Shown here in pieces: positions 17,201 to 25,502 of a DNA stretch of 64,000 nt (its first letter is position 1; the number at the start of each line of letters is the position of its first letter). The translations under genes and the position numbers were made by a program. The DNA comes from Segetibacter sp. 3557_3 (GTDB lineage: Bacteria; Bacteroidota; Bacteroidia; Chitinophagales; Chitinophagaceae), in NCBI RefSeq assembly GCF_004354985.1, contig NZ_SMSK01000002.1:62001-126000 (forward strand), in the 5' to 3' direction. A model generated the notes under the pieces. It did no database searches. It worked only from the letters and a program-made list of their open reading frames with translations, and was not told where the DNA came from.

Positions 17201-18959
17201 CAACTATTACGCTTTCCGCAACACCCTTGACAGTGCAAACGTTCAGGGTAGCTTTTTAGTGAGGAGCACCGGCACAAGCAATATAACCTTCACCAATGCA
17301 CCAGGCCGGGTTAAGCTCCCGGGAGGATTTGTACAAGTTGGTGGAATTGTCAATTTCAGGGAGAATGGCAACTTCCGGGATACGCTCGAAGTGGGTGGAC
17401 AGTTTGTTGTTCTTCCAGGTGTATTCAATTCGAATGCTTCCGCTGCCAACCCGCTTTTCATCAAGCTTACCGGTGTAAACAAAAACGTTGGGATCAACAA
17501 TTTCCCTACAAATACCAGCCTTGAGATCGCGGGTAATTACAGGTTGATCAGTAATATTATGATGCCTACAGCAGGTTTCGGCATGAGGGTCTCAGGTACA
17601 CTCGCAACTGTGTTTGAAGTCGTGAGAGGTGCTGGAGATTTCTTCCTTTTACCCGGTGCTACTTTGGATTGGAAGGGCCCTAACATTGGTCAGACTTTTC
17701 AAAACACGGGAACAATTTCGCTAAGTCAACAAGCAAACTTCGTATATGATAATAGCTCCGAAGTTGATCCCAAGGTAACCGGTACCCAGCTTCCTGATAC
17801 AATAAACACCATCAGGCTGGAGGGGCACTATCCCGTGGCTATGTCGAAAAACATATTTGCCACAACAGCACTCATCTTCGGCGCTATTCACCCGGCAGGT
17901 GGTGTACTTACAACAGGAAATTACCAGTTGGTAACCGATACCGTAATCGGGGCAACCAGGGTCAAGTTCGTTGTTACTGACTCCAGCGGTTCTTTGAAAC
18001 TCAATACCGTCGGCAGTGCTGCCACCCTGTTTCCGGTTGGCCCGTACGCCGCAACCTTCATATCGGATGCAAGCTCTTATAACCCAGTCACCATCAGCAA
18101 CAGCGGGGCGATCGAAAATTTTGCCGTAAGTGTAAAAACTACATTCGACAATCCTGTTCCGAATGCAAATACGGTAGTTAACCGGCAATGGACGATCAAA
18201 GAAGACGTAGCAGGTGGGAACACAGCAACCATTAGTTTTTCCTGGCTCACTGCCGACCAGGCGCCCGGTTTTAACCCCGGTGCAGCAGTGGTTATCCTGC
18301 AGTTTAATGGTGCTACATGGGTGCCTGTTCCTGCAGTGGTAACGGGTTCCGGCACCGCGGCAAACCCATTTGTGGCCACCGCCCAGGGTATCACCTCGTT
18401 TTCAACCTTTGTTGTTTCAAATACGATTAGTCTGCCATTGACCCTGCTGAATTTTAATGCGGCTTATAACGGCGCAACACTCAACCTTACCTGGAACACA
18501 ACAAGAGAGATCAACACCAGCACATTCGAGGTGGAAAGAAGTGCTGATGGCCGGATGTTCAACAGCATTGCTGCCGTTGCTGCTACAGGATTAAATACAA
18601 ACCGGTATGCAACTATCGATGTTAACCCAATCGATGGGGTTGCTTATTATCGCCTGAAAATGATCGACAAGGATGGTTCATTTAAATACAGCCAGGTTGT
18701 TGTAGTAAACAGCAAAACCAATGGAGTTACCCTCTATCCAAACCCGGCTGTTTCCACGATTATCGTAACACATAAAACGGCAAAACCAAATACAACCATT
18801 GCTGTTGTTTCAGCTGATGGTAAAACGTTAAGGGTGCAAACCGTTCAGCCAGGTGTAACGCAAACCAGCGTCGATGTGGCGCCCCTTCCAAAAGGAGCTT
18901 ACCTCATCCACATCAACAACGGATCGGTCCAATCAACGGCATCGTTTATTAAAAAATAG
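14277..18959 (+). CDS. Very large multidomain pectinesterase (CE8) with T9SS sorting domain
   Basis: 1560 residues from ATG 14277; the frame is open upstream to 14172, but 14277 starts the signal peptide (MKIFTHPFKGFAFVLFLLLSSLG). The CE8 beta-helix (~23-340) has GGQDTV (Gln160, Asp161), DFIFG (Asp184) and LGRPW (Arg245, Trp247). About 1000 residues follow that the usual ~350-residue pectinesterases lack. They comprise an FnIII-like segment, an Ig-like segment containing SYVVSGSSLTGNLVVLAP, a sandwich-like region starting LEWWPMTTNNQDS, and a long Asn/Gly/Thr-rich stretch that could be a second beta-helix or adhesin-like stalk. The C-terminus is the FnIII-like plus type A T9SS module (TLYPNPAVSTIIV ... 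KGAYLIHINN). It lies 117 bp after the pectate lyase and is probably co-expressed; de-esterification would prepare substrate for the lyases. Confidence 0.9.
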   Translation: MKIFTHPFKGFAFVLFLLLSSLGANAYDLVVAKDGSGDYTTVQAAINAAPTGRTAAYTIYIKNGKYKEKINVPANKPFLQFIGESVANVILTYDDYSGKPMPGGGTYGTSNSASVTINAANFTAVNVTFENTTGEAPQALAINVNADRAAFKNCRFLGGQDTVLTNAAGRLNYFRNCYIDGTVDFIFGNARAVFDSCVIYGKTRSSAGASYITAANTQQAEPYGYVFRDSKIPANRGGTIYFLGRPWQNDASTADVAKSWNKVVFLNTVMSSSIQPAGWSTWDAGTDVTKITYAEYKSRKFDGSLVDVSQRVPWSNQLTDAEAQVFYNNTTLFGNWDPCTTTPDFCAYVPAPIAVTNFRGVKGTSTTNFTWNMSWAIPQVKFEVLRSADKVTFTPVSEQTSSNDSLINFSYSETIPPPGVTYHYLVRASKQGYETHISSDTVSISSTPTINVTGSFGSFIQGLGTPSTSQSYVVSGSSLTGNLVVLAPQNYQLSTDGVNWSSGRSFVPDALGNVPNTSISVRLNATTAGTYNGQIIHSSTGADSVRVSVTGTVQNDPLTVSSILEWWPMTTNNQDSASVRSAGVIGTTPIFSRLTLSNGTTVPAVPAYSPTFGQAFAVTPDGLWTTGAGGPGGNLNRTFYEQFTLKAAGTHTLRVDSLILNSSFYNTESNTRFAVVYSKTGFTTADSTSVTGGVGPDGLQLPATANGDYPTPVLLANETSGTNRNYRFALAGGTGVSVNAGDSLVIRLYYSSGSGSNGRYAKLKNVQLKGLATANPVSGDYRSRQSGDWTNLSTWERYDGSNWITPAPAYPVYNNSGTTTILNGHAVTVSASLTNGSGYIHLTKVNRGGQLIVSNGASLNLANDGAPSTATTDLQVDGTFTLFGGLFTNGNVSVVVNGTFVNSGTNMNLSNGGDSVFVGENATWQHNVNNGNTPARMVWAPTSLFLITGITTNQTGIFKKEIRYGNIEWNNTGQTNYYAFRNTLDSANVQGSFLVRSTGTSNITFTNAPGRVKLPGGFVQVGGIVNFRENGNFRDTLEVGGQFVVLPGVFNSNASAANPLFIKLTGVNKNVGINNFPTNTSLEIAGNYRLISNIMMPTAGFGMRVSGTLATVFEVVRGAGDFFLLPGATLDWKGPNIGQTFQNTGTISLSQQANFVYDNSSEVDPKVTGTQLPDTINTIRLEGHYPVAMSKNIFATTALIFGAIHPAGGVLTTGNYQLVTDTVIGATRVKFVVTDSSGSLKLNTVGSAATLFPVGPYAATFISDASSYNPVTISNSGAIENFAVSVKTTFDNPVPNANTVVNRQWTIKEDVAGGNTATISFSWLTADQAPGFNPGAAVVILQFNGATWVPVPAVVTGSGTAANPFVATAQGITSFSTFVVSNTISLPLTLLNFNAAYNGATLNLTWNTTREINTSTFEVERSADGRMFNSIAAVAATGLNTNRYATIDVNPIDGVAYYRLKMIDKDGSFKYSQVVVVNSKTNGVTLYPNPAVSTIIVTHKTAKPNTTIAVVSADGKTLRVQTVQPGVTQTSVDVAPLPKGAYLIHINNGSVQSTASFIKK

Positions 18960-18965
18960 TAATTG

Positions 18966-18996
18966 CGGGGGCACATGGTTGCCCCCGTTTCTTTTT
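18966..18996 (+). terminator. Intrinsic terminator after the large pectinesterase
   Basis: Perfect 8-bp stem CGGGGGCA/TGCCCCCG with a 6-nt loop, followed by TTTCTTTTT, beginning 7 bp after the stop codon. Confidence 0.85.
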
Positions 18997-19035
18997 GGCT
19001 CCGGGCAGGTGTTGTTTGTGGTACATCGTTGCCCG

Positions 19036-19060
19036 CCCGGCTGAAGCCATTCGGACGGGG
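19036..19060 (+). repeat. REP-like GC-rich element, copy 1
   Basis: CCCGGCTGAAGCCATTCGGA followed by CGGGG. It matches 52437-52460 in inverse orientation with one difference (CCAT versus CCGT), and more loosely 60674-60705. All three are intergenic and clearly more GC-rich than their surroundings. Confidence 0.7.
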
Positions 19061-19195
19061 CGTCGCGCTCATGTACGATTGATTTTTTCCCCGGCTTTCA
19101 GGAACTACGAAGACGATAATTGTTCTCGCCTTTGAACAGGAAAGTGACTACCGCTTTGCCTGGCAGATCCCATATCATTAGTTTAATAAAAGTGT

Positions 19196-21169
19196 ATGAA
19201 AAAAAGCTACGAACAGAACTTTAAAAAAGCTGTGTTGATTGCCATGTTGCTGGTAAATCTAACTGCCTTAAGCGCGCAACAACTTGCCTTCCCCGGCGCA
19301 GAAGGTTATGGCAAGTTTGCAACAGGGGGCCGCGGAGGAAAAGTGTATGAAGTGACCAACCTGAATGACGATGGACCAGGCAGTTTTCGCCAGGCCTTTG
19401 CTGCATTTCCGGGTCAGCCACTTACCATCGTATTCCGGGTATCAGGCATCATCAATCTCCAAAGCCAGCTAAAGGTTACCCGTTCTGATTTTACCATAGC
19501 CGGCCAGACGGCCCCCGGTGATGGCATCTGCCTTAAAGGGCACTCATTTCTGATCAATGGCGCAAGGCCTGCTAGTCTTGGTGGCAATCACGGTAACATT
19601 ATCATACGCCACCTCAGGTCACGGCCAGGCAGCACTTTATCAACCGGTGTTTACGGTTTCGATATGGAAAACTGTCATGATGTTATTGTTGATCATTGTT
19701 CGTTCAGTTGGGCGAATGAAGAATGTGCCGCACTGTACGACACAAAAAATACTACCGTACAATGGTGCGTGGTAAGCGAAGGACTTTACAACGCCGGCCA
19801 TTCAAAAGGGCTTCGTTCTTATGGAGGTGTGTGGGGAGGTCAATTTACAACTTACCACCATAACCTGGTAGCACACCAGAACAGCCGCACCGTGCGCTTT
19901 AACGGGGCGAGGGCGCATGATACTGCAGCCCTTATCGACTACCGGAATAATGTGGTTTACAATTGGGGCAGTTCCAATGCCTGTTATGGTGGCGAGTCTG
20001 AGATCAACAACGGTTACAGCAAGGTGAATTTTGTAAACAACTACTACAAACCTGGCCCTGCTACATCCTCTACCCTCAAGTTTGTACAGGCAAGTTATAC
20101 CGCTGCCAATGCGAAAGGGGTTGGTCGCTGGTACCTCGATGGTAACATTCTAGATCAAAGCCCTACTATAACGTCAAATAATTTTCTTGGCCTTGACCTG
20201 AATAGTATTCCCGTTGCAAGTCGGGATACGGCAAAGTCAGCTATACCGTTTGTAGTAGCATACCCACTGCAGGAACAATCCGCCCAAAGTGCTTACGACT
20301 CGGTGTTGGCAGGAGCAGGTGCTACCTTGCCAAGGCGTGACCCCGTTGATGCACGCGTCGTAAACGAAACCCGCACCAAAACCGCTTCTGCGATTGGTGC
20401 CACATCAGGCAAAGGCGGCATCATAGATATGCCTTCGGAAGTGGGTGGATGGCCGGTGTACAATTCGCTGCCTGCACCAATCGACGATGATCATGATGGT
20501 ATGCCGGACGGCTGGGAACTCTCCCGCGGACTGGATCCCACAAATCCTGATGACCGGAATATCGTTAATGCGGATGGCTATACCATGCTTGAGCACTACC
20601 TTAATACCATATCTCCCGGATCAACTTTGCCATTGCAACTGGTAAATTTCTCCGCAACCCTTAGCATTCGTGGCGTGCCGGCAGTCCACCTCAGGTGGGC
20701 GACTGCGAATGAAGTTAATACCAGTTTTTTTTCAGTAGAGCGTAGCAGCGATAGCCGCAACTTTTCTACAGTCGGCAAAGTGGAAGCAAAGACTGGTATA
20801 AGTGAAAATGAATACAGCTTTAGCGATTACCATCCGTTAACTGGTAAATCGTATTATCGCTTAAGAATGGAAGATAAAGATGGCTCGGCTAAGTTCAGCA
20901 AGGTTGCGCTGGTAAATGCCGGTACAAAGGCCGTACTGAACCTAAGCATAAACCCGGTAAAAGATGTGCTTGCAATATCTTTTGCCATGGCAGCCAACAA
21001 CGCCATGATCAAGGTGGTTTCACAAGATGGTAAAACGATGCGCTCATTCAAGCCGGCGATTACAACTACCCAGGCAAGGATCGATGTAACATCGCTGCCG
21101 GCCGGTACGTACTACCTCGTGTTTTCCAACAGCAACGAAATTAGCTCCCGGAGTTTCTTAAAACATTAA
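19196..21169 (+). CDS. Pectate lyase (PL1-type) with T9SS sorting domain, second copy
   Basis: 657 residues. A signal peptide ending LSAQQ is followed by the same beta-helix lyase domain as the protein at 12162: LAFPGAEGYGKFATGGRGG, FTIAGQTAPGDGICL, NIIIRHLRSRPG, IVDHCSFSWANEE and HHNLVAHQNSRTVRF. A DDDHDGMPDGWELSRGLDP calcium-loop segment, an FnIII-like domain and a T9SS-type C-terminal domain (ending SSRSFLKH) follow; the sorting domain has SINPVKD where others have YPNP. The two lyases share architecture but differ in many positions, so the duplication is old and specificities may differ. Predicted role: extracellular eliminative cleavage of polygalacturonate. Confidence 0.91.
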   Translation: MKKSYEQNFKKAVLIAMLLVNLTALSAQQLAFPGAEGYGKFATGGRGGKVYEVTNLNDDGPGSFRQAFAAFPGQPLTIVFRVSGIINLQSQLKVTRSDFTIAGQTAPGDGICLKGHSFLINGARPASLGGNHGNIIIRHLRSRPGSTLSTGVYGFDMENCHDVIVDHCSFSWANEECAALYDTKNTTVQWCVVSEGLYNAGHSKGLRSYGGVWGGQFTTYHHNLVAHQNSRTVRFNGARAHDTAALIDYRNNVVYNWGSSNACYGGESEINNGYSKVNFVNNYYKPGPATSSTLKFVQASYTAANAKGVGRWYLDGNILDQSPTITSNNFLGLDLNSIPVASRDTAKSAIPFVVAYPLQEQSAQSAYDSVLAGAGATLPRRDPVDARVVNETRTKTASAIGATSGKGGIIDMPSEVGGWPVYNSLPAPIDDDHDGMPDGWELSRGLDPTNPDDRNIVNADGYTMLEHYLNTISPGSTLPLQLVNFSATLSIRGVPAVHLRWATANEVNTSFFSVERSSDSRNFSTVGKVEAKTGISENEYSFSDYHPLTGKSYYRLRMEDKDGSAKFSKVALVNAGTKAVLNLSINPVKDVLAISFAMAANNAMIKVVSQDGKTMRSFKPAITTTQARIDVTSLPAGTYYLVFSNSNEISSRSFLKH

Positions 21170-21180
21170 AAAACAAGTTT

Positions 21181-21210
21181 AAAGGCTGTCTGGAGAAGGC
21201 AGCCTTTTTT
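21181..21210 (+). terminator. Intrinsic terminator after the second pectate lyase
   Basis: AAGGCTG/CAGCCTT stem with an 11-nt loop, followed by a run of six T, beginning 12 bp after the stop codon. Confidence 0.8.
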
Positions 21211-21239
21211 GTTGTTCAGGTTAGCCTGTCCTCACGTTT

Positions 21240-21273
21240 TGATCAGCAATGGACACCTGGTTTTTGCTGATCA
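21240..21273. other. Perfect 10-bp inverted repeat downstream of the terminator
   Basis: TGATCAGCAA at 21240-21249 and TTGCTGATCA at 21264-21273, separated by 14 bp. It has no T-tract, so it is not a simple terminator. It could be a protein-binding site or a structured RNA element; there is nothing else nearby to decide. Confidence 0.5.
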
Positions 21274-21379
21274 TACAAGCAGCATTTTACAGCAGTTACT
21301 ATGAGTTACCACAATCCCGGTTGGTCACGGTCTGCCGGTACGTTTCGAGCCAGGTTAATGAGCTCCGGCGGGTTTCTAA

Positions 21380-21393
21380 CGGGAACGATTGCG
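21380..21393 (+). promoter_or_regulatory. Putative LacI-family operator, box 2
   Basis: CGGGAACGATTGCG, identical to box 1, 180 bp before the ATG of the GH28 gene and after the terminator of the preceding gene. It is followed by TATAAATAA. Confidence 0.55.
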
Positions 21394-21572
21394 TATAAAT
21401 AACCGCCAAAAAAGGGCTCTCAGCGGGTATTAGTGAACTTACTTGCCTAAGTTTAGCCTTGATTGTACACCAGTCTTGTTTTTCAAACCTCACCCCGGCA
21501 TCGTGAAATCCTGCATTCTTATTTTTGGTTAAACTTTGCAGTACTCCCGTTCACCGGATTAAACACTGATCA

Positions 21573-23213
21573 ATGACGAAACGATTTCTTGCTGTAACCC
21601 TTCTCGCTTTCTTATTTGCCTTCAAAGAACCTACTCCCGTATTACCCGTTGTTAAAGCGCCTGTTTTCAGAAAAGACACGATAAACATAATGGCTTTTGG
21701 TGCCAAAGCTGATGGTCTTACGCTCAATACCAAAAGCATCAACGATGCCATTGCCGCCTGTAGCGGAAAAGGCGGTGGGGTAGTGGTTATTCCAGAAGGA
21801 CTTTGGCTTACCGGTCCGATTGGCTTGAAGAATAATGTAAACCTCCACCTCAGGAAGAATGCGCTTTTACAGTTTACCCGCGACTTCAACGAATATCAAC
21901 TGGTGCAGAGTAATTGGGAAGGACTGCCGCAGTGGCGAAATCAATCGCCGCTTTATGCAAACGGCCAACGTAACATAGCAATCACCGGGGATGGGATTAT
22001 TGACGGTGGTGGTGAAGCCTGGAGAATGGTTAAACGGGATAAGATGACCGAGGGACAATGGAAGAAACTCGTTGCATCAGGAGGGGTGTTGAGTAAAGAC
22101 CAAAAATCCTGGTATCCTACTGAAATGTCGTTTAAGGGCTCACAAATGAAGAGTCCGGGCGTGATAACACCTGGTAAAAGCAAAAGCGATCTTGACTCGA
22201 TTAAAGACTTCCTGCGGCCGAACCTCCTGGTGTTTAACGGCTGTAAGGGTGTATTACTTGAAGGGGTAACCTTTCAGAATTCGCCTGCCTGGTGCCTTCA
22301 CCCCCTCATGTGCGAAGAAGTAATTGTTAGAAATGTATTTGTAAAAAATCCATGGTACGCGCAAAATGGCGATGGCATCGACCTGGAGTCGTGTAAAAAC
22401 GTGATCATCGAAAACAGCATATTTGATGTAGGGGATGATGGCATTTGTATAAAGTCGGGTCGTGACGAGGAAGGCCGGAAAAGAGGTAAGCCAACCGAAA
22501 ACGTTATTGTACGCAATAACACGGTTTACCATGCACATGGCGGATTTGTTGTAGGCAGCGAGATGAGTGGTGGTGCACGCAATATTTTTGTTGACAATTG
22601 CACCTTTATTGGTACAGACATCGGCATCCGTTTTAAAACAACCCGCGGCAGGGGAGGCATAGTCGAAAAGATATACATCAACAACATTAGCATGAAAGAC
22701 ATTGTTGCTGAAGCTATTCTCTTCGACATGTATTATGCGGCAGTGGACCCCGTTGTGTTGCCTGGCGAAAAACGTGAACCCCCAAAGGTTGAAACCCAGC
22801 CGGTATCTGAAGCTACGCCACAGTTCAGGGACATCACGGTAAGCAATGTTGTTTGCAATGGTGCCGAAAAGGCGGTATTTGTTAGGGGCCTTCCTGAAAT
22901 GAATGTAAAGAACATCGTGCTGAAAGATATGGTGCTGCAGGCCAAAGAAGGACTGGACATGACAGAGGGGGATGGTATTTCGTTTCAAAATGTAAAATTT
23001 TACACTACGGCAAACGGCCCGGTTATAAATATTCATAACAGTAAAAACATCAATCTGGAAAGTATTGGTTATAAACCTGGCGCTGACCTGCTGATGAATG
23101 TGAGTGGAGATAAAACCAAAGCCATTGTGCTGAGTAAAACCGACATGGATAAAGCAAAGCAAAAGATGACGGTTACTTATGGCGCATCTGAGGGTGCTGT
23201 TCAGGTGAAGTAG
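21573..23213 (+). CDS. GH28 polygalacturonase-type glycoside hydrolase
   Basis: 546 residues with an N-terminal signal peptide or anchor (MTKRFLAVTLLAFLFAF). The parallel beta-helix shows the GH28 catalytic signatures NGDGID (265-270, Asp267), VGDDGICIKS (GDDG 287-290), HGGFVVGSE (His322) and IRFKTTRGRGG. It hydrolyses alpha-1,4 galacturonosyl linkages, probably in oligomers. An insertion of about 70 residues (MVKRDKMTEGQ ... SPGVITPGKSKS) before the first catalytic motif is typical of the exo-acting Bacteroidota enzymes. There is no T9SS domain, so a periplasmic role is inferred. Its own operator-like box lies upstream at 21380; an 8-bp tandem array begins 24 bp after its stop. Confidence 0.92.
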   Translation: MTKRFLAVTLLAFLFAFKEPTPVLPVVKAPVFRKDTINIMAFGAKADGLTLNTKSINDAIAACSGKGGGVVVIPEGLWLTGPIGLKNNVNLHLRKNALLQFTRDFNEYQLVQSNWEGLPQWRNQSPLYANGQRNIAITGDGIIDGGGEAWRMVKRDKMTEGQWKKLVASGGVLSKDQKSWYPTEMSFKGSQMKSPGVITPGKSKSDLDSIKDFLRPNLLVFNGCKGVLLEGVTFQNSPAWCLHPLMCEEVIVRNVFVKNPWYAQNGDGIDLESCKNVIIENSIFDVGDDGICIKSGRDEEGRKRGKPTENVIVRNNTVYHAHGGFVVGSEMSGGARNIFVDNCTFIGTDIGIRFKTTRGRGGIVEKIYINNISMKDIVAEAILFDMYYAAVDPVVLPGEKREPPKVETQPVSEATPQFRDITVSNVVCNGAEKAVFVRGLPEMNVKNIVLKDMVLQAKEGLDMTEGDGISFQNVKFYTTANGPVINIHNSKNINLESIGYKPGADLLMNVSGDKTKAIVLSKTDMDKAKQKMTVTYGASEGAVQVK

Positions 23214-23236
23214 TCGGGATGTCGATTGTTTGAAAA

Positions 23237-23412
23237 GTTGATAGGTTGATTGGTTGAGAAGTTGAAAGGTTGATTGGTTGAGAAGTTGATAGGTTGATTG
23301 GTTGAGAAGTTGATAGGTTGATTGGTTGAGAAGTTGATAGGTTGATTGGTTGAGAAGTTGATAGGTTGATTAGTTGAGAAGTTGATAGGTTGATAGGTTG
23401 ATCAGTAGATAG
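23237..23412 (+). repeat. Octanucleotide tandem array, 22 units
   Basis: Strict 8-bp period throughout. Most units are GTTGA plus a three-base suffix; the dominant order is GTTGATAG-GTTGATTG-GTTGAGAA, giving a 24-bp super-repeat. Variants GTTGAAAG, GTTGATTA, GTTGATCA and GTAGATAG keep the phase. It lies just downstream of the GH28 stop codon. The same word family forms the array at 29753-29949. Confidence 0.95.
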
Positions 23413-23450
23413 GTAAATGCTTCTCAGTTGATTTGATGATCAGGGCGATG

Positions 23451-23510
23451 CACCTGAACGGAGCGTCGCAAGGATGTTCAACCAGGGAACAAATGCTGGT
23501 CACCAAAAAA
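23451..23510 (-). repeat. Dispersed ~58 bp element, copy D
   Basis: Read on the minus strand it starts TTTTTTGGTGACCAGCATTT and ends with CTTGCGACGCTCCGTTCAGG. It aligns best with the copy at 34617-34672. On the minus strand it follows a small GCCA/TGGC hairpin with a T-run (about 23505-23526). Confidence 0.65.
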
Positions 23511-23587
23511 GCCAGCTATGTGGCGAATGCCCTTGTTTGATGTTGGACTCGTGATGATTTGGCTGCTCTAAAAAAGCCGGGATAAAT

Positions 23588-25492
23588 ATGAAAAGATTAT
23601 TAACGATTGTTTGTTTGCTGCTTGCTATGCATAGCGTGCAGGCTCAGCCGGTATCGCAGAAAATGGCTGCTACGGTAATGACGCTATGGAAGGACTCTTT
23701 CTCGCTAACCCCGGGGCGTTCTGCCCGATGGTCGTACGACCAGGGTGTATTTTTAAAAGGCTTTGAAGGCATTTGGAAACGCACCGGTGATCCCAAATAC
23801 TTTGATTATATACAAAAAAGTATGGACTTTTTTGTTGATGAAAACGGCACGGTTAAAGGCTACCGGCCCGACGAATACAATATTGACCACGTAAATAATG
23901 CGCGCATTCTCCTGCTCCTTTTTCGTGTCACGGGCAAGGAAAAATATTGGAAAGCCGCTACCCACATGCGCAACCAGCTGCGGACCCATCCGCGTACGGC
24001 TGAAGGTGGTTTCTGGCACAAGCAGGTTTACCCACACCAGATGTGGCTTGATGGCCTGTACATGGGACAACCGTTTTATGCTGAGTATACCTACCTGACA
24101 AAAGATGATACCGCCTTTAATGATATCGCCAAACAGTTTATCCTGATGGAGAAACATGCCCGGGATGCAAAAACGGGTTTGTTGTACCATGGATGGGACG
24201 AATCAAAACAACAAAAGTGGGCGAACAAAGAAACCGGTGTGTCGCCAAACTTTTGGGCAAGGGCAATGGGTTGGTATGCTATGGGACTTGTAGACGTGCT
24301 GGATTATTTTCCTGAAAGTCATCCGAAACAAAAAGAACTCGTCGCCATTTTACAACGACTGGCTGCTGCAATTCAAAAAGTGCAGGATCCTAAAACCGGG
24401 GTTTGGTTCGACCTGCTTGACAAACCTACTCTTAAAGGCAACTACGTGGAAGCCTCTGCGTCCAGCATGTTTGTTTATGCCGTTGCGAAGGGTATTCGCA
24501 AAGGCTATCTAGCAGAAAACAACAGCGCCTGGTTAACAAAGGCCTATGATGGTCTGGTGAAACAATTTATAGTTCCGGCTGATAATGGCGGGGTAAACCT
24601 TAATGGCACCGTAACCGTATCAGGCCTTGGAGGTTCACCGAATTATCGCGATGGCAGTGATGCCTACTACCTTAGCGAAAGGGTTATACAAAACGATCCA
24701 AAAGGCATCGGTGCTTTTTTGCACGCGGCGAATGAAATGGAAATGCGTCCAAACCTTAAAATGGGTAAGGGCACCACCATACTGCTCGATAATTACTTTA
24801 ACAACGAAGTGAAAAAGGATATTACGGGCGACAATGTTAGCTGGCATTATACGTGGGACGAGATGAACCATGGCGGCTTTTCACTATTGGGTAACCTGTT
24901 CGAACAACACGGGGCAAAGCTCGCTACGCTAAAATCGGCACCAACCGCGGCAAATCTTAGGAATGCAGGGGTTTACATCATCGTTGATCCTGATACCCAA
25001 AAAGAAAGTCCAAGGCCGAACTACGTTCAGCCGGGAGATGTTACGGCAATCAGTGATTGGGTAAGGGCAGGAGGGATCCTTGCCCTGTTTTCAAACGACA
25101 GCAGTAATGCCGAGTTCACCCATTTTAATACCCTTGCAGAAAAATTTGGCTTTCGCTTTAATCCCGAACTTAAAAATCCGGTGATCAATAATCAATATGA
25201 GCAAGGGGCGATTGTTGTTGAGCCGGGTAATCCGGTATTTAAGACGGCAAAAAAGGTTTACATCAAAGAGTTGGCGAGCCTTAAAGTTGCCAAACCAACA
25301 GATGCTGGGTTGAAGCACAAAGGCGACAACATTGTTGCCGTAGTGAAATATGGTAAAGGCTGGGTGTTTGCTGTTGGCGATCCCTGGTTCTACAACGAAT
25401 ATATTGATGGACGAAAGCTGCCTGCGGAATATGAGAACTTCGCGGCGGCTTCGGATTTTGTAAAATGGGTTCTCAGTACTAAAAACAAGTAA
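23588..25492 (+). CDS. GH105 unsaturated rhamnogalacturonyl hydrolase with C-terminal extension
   Basis: 634 residues with a signal peptide (MKRLLTIVCLLLAMHSVQAQ). The GH105 (alpha/alpha)6-barrel (~25-385) has HQMWLDGLYMGQPFYAEY, with catalytic Asp155, and LYHGWDESKQQKWANKETG. It removes the unsaturated uronic acid left at the non-reducing end by lyases, so it works directly on the products of the PL1 and PL10 enzymes. GH105 proteins are usually ~370-400 residues; the extra ~240 residues contain NHGGFSLLGNLFEQHGA, YIIVDPDTQ, WVRAGGILALFSND and GKGWVFAVGDPWFYNEY, which look like a DUF4350/glutamine-amidotransferase-like fold of unknown role. It is 10 bp upstream of the PL10 gene, in one operon with it. 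Confidence 0.9.
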   Translation: MKRLLTIVCLLLAMHSVQAQPVSQKMAATVMTLWKDSFSLTPGRSARWSYDQGVFLKGFEGIWKRTGDPKYFDYIQKSMDFFVDENGTVKGYRPDEYNIDHVNNARILLLLFRVTGKEKYWKAATHMRNQLRTHPRTAEGGFWHKQVYPHQMWLDGLYMGQPFYAEYTYLTKDDTAFNDIAKQFILMEKHARDAKTGLLYHGWDESKQQKWANKETGVSPNFWARAMGWYAMGLVDVLDYFPESHPKQKELVAILQRLAAAIQKVQDPKTGVWFDLLDKPTLKGNYVEASASSMFVYAVAKGIRKGYLAENNSAWLTKAYDGLVKQFIVPADNGGVNLNGTVTVSGLGGSPNYRDGSDAYYLSERVIQNDPKGIGAFLHAANEMEMRPNLKMGKGTTILLDNYFNNEVKKDITGDNVSWHYTWDEMNHGGFSLLGNLFEQHGAKLATLKSAPTAANLRNAGVYIIVDPDTQKESPRPNYVQPGDVTAISDWVRAGGILALFSNDSSNAEFTHFNTLAEKFGFRFNPELKNPVINNQYEQGAIVVEPGNPVFKTAKKVYIKELASLKVAKPTDAGLKHKGDNIVAVVKYGKGWVFAVGDPWFYNEYIDGRKLPAEYENFAAASDFVKWVLSTKNK

Positions 25493-25502
25493 GCTTTCCA
25501 TT

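Noticed and set aside
22254-23162. 302-codon frame on the minus strand within the GH28 gene
   Set aside because: The plus strand encodes all GH28 catalytic motifs; the opposite frame is His/Asn/Tyr-rich and matches no family I know.
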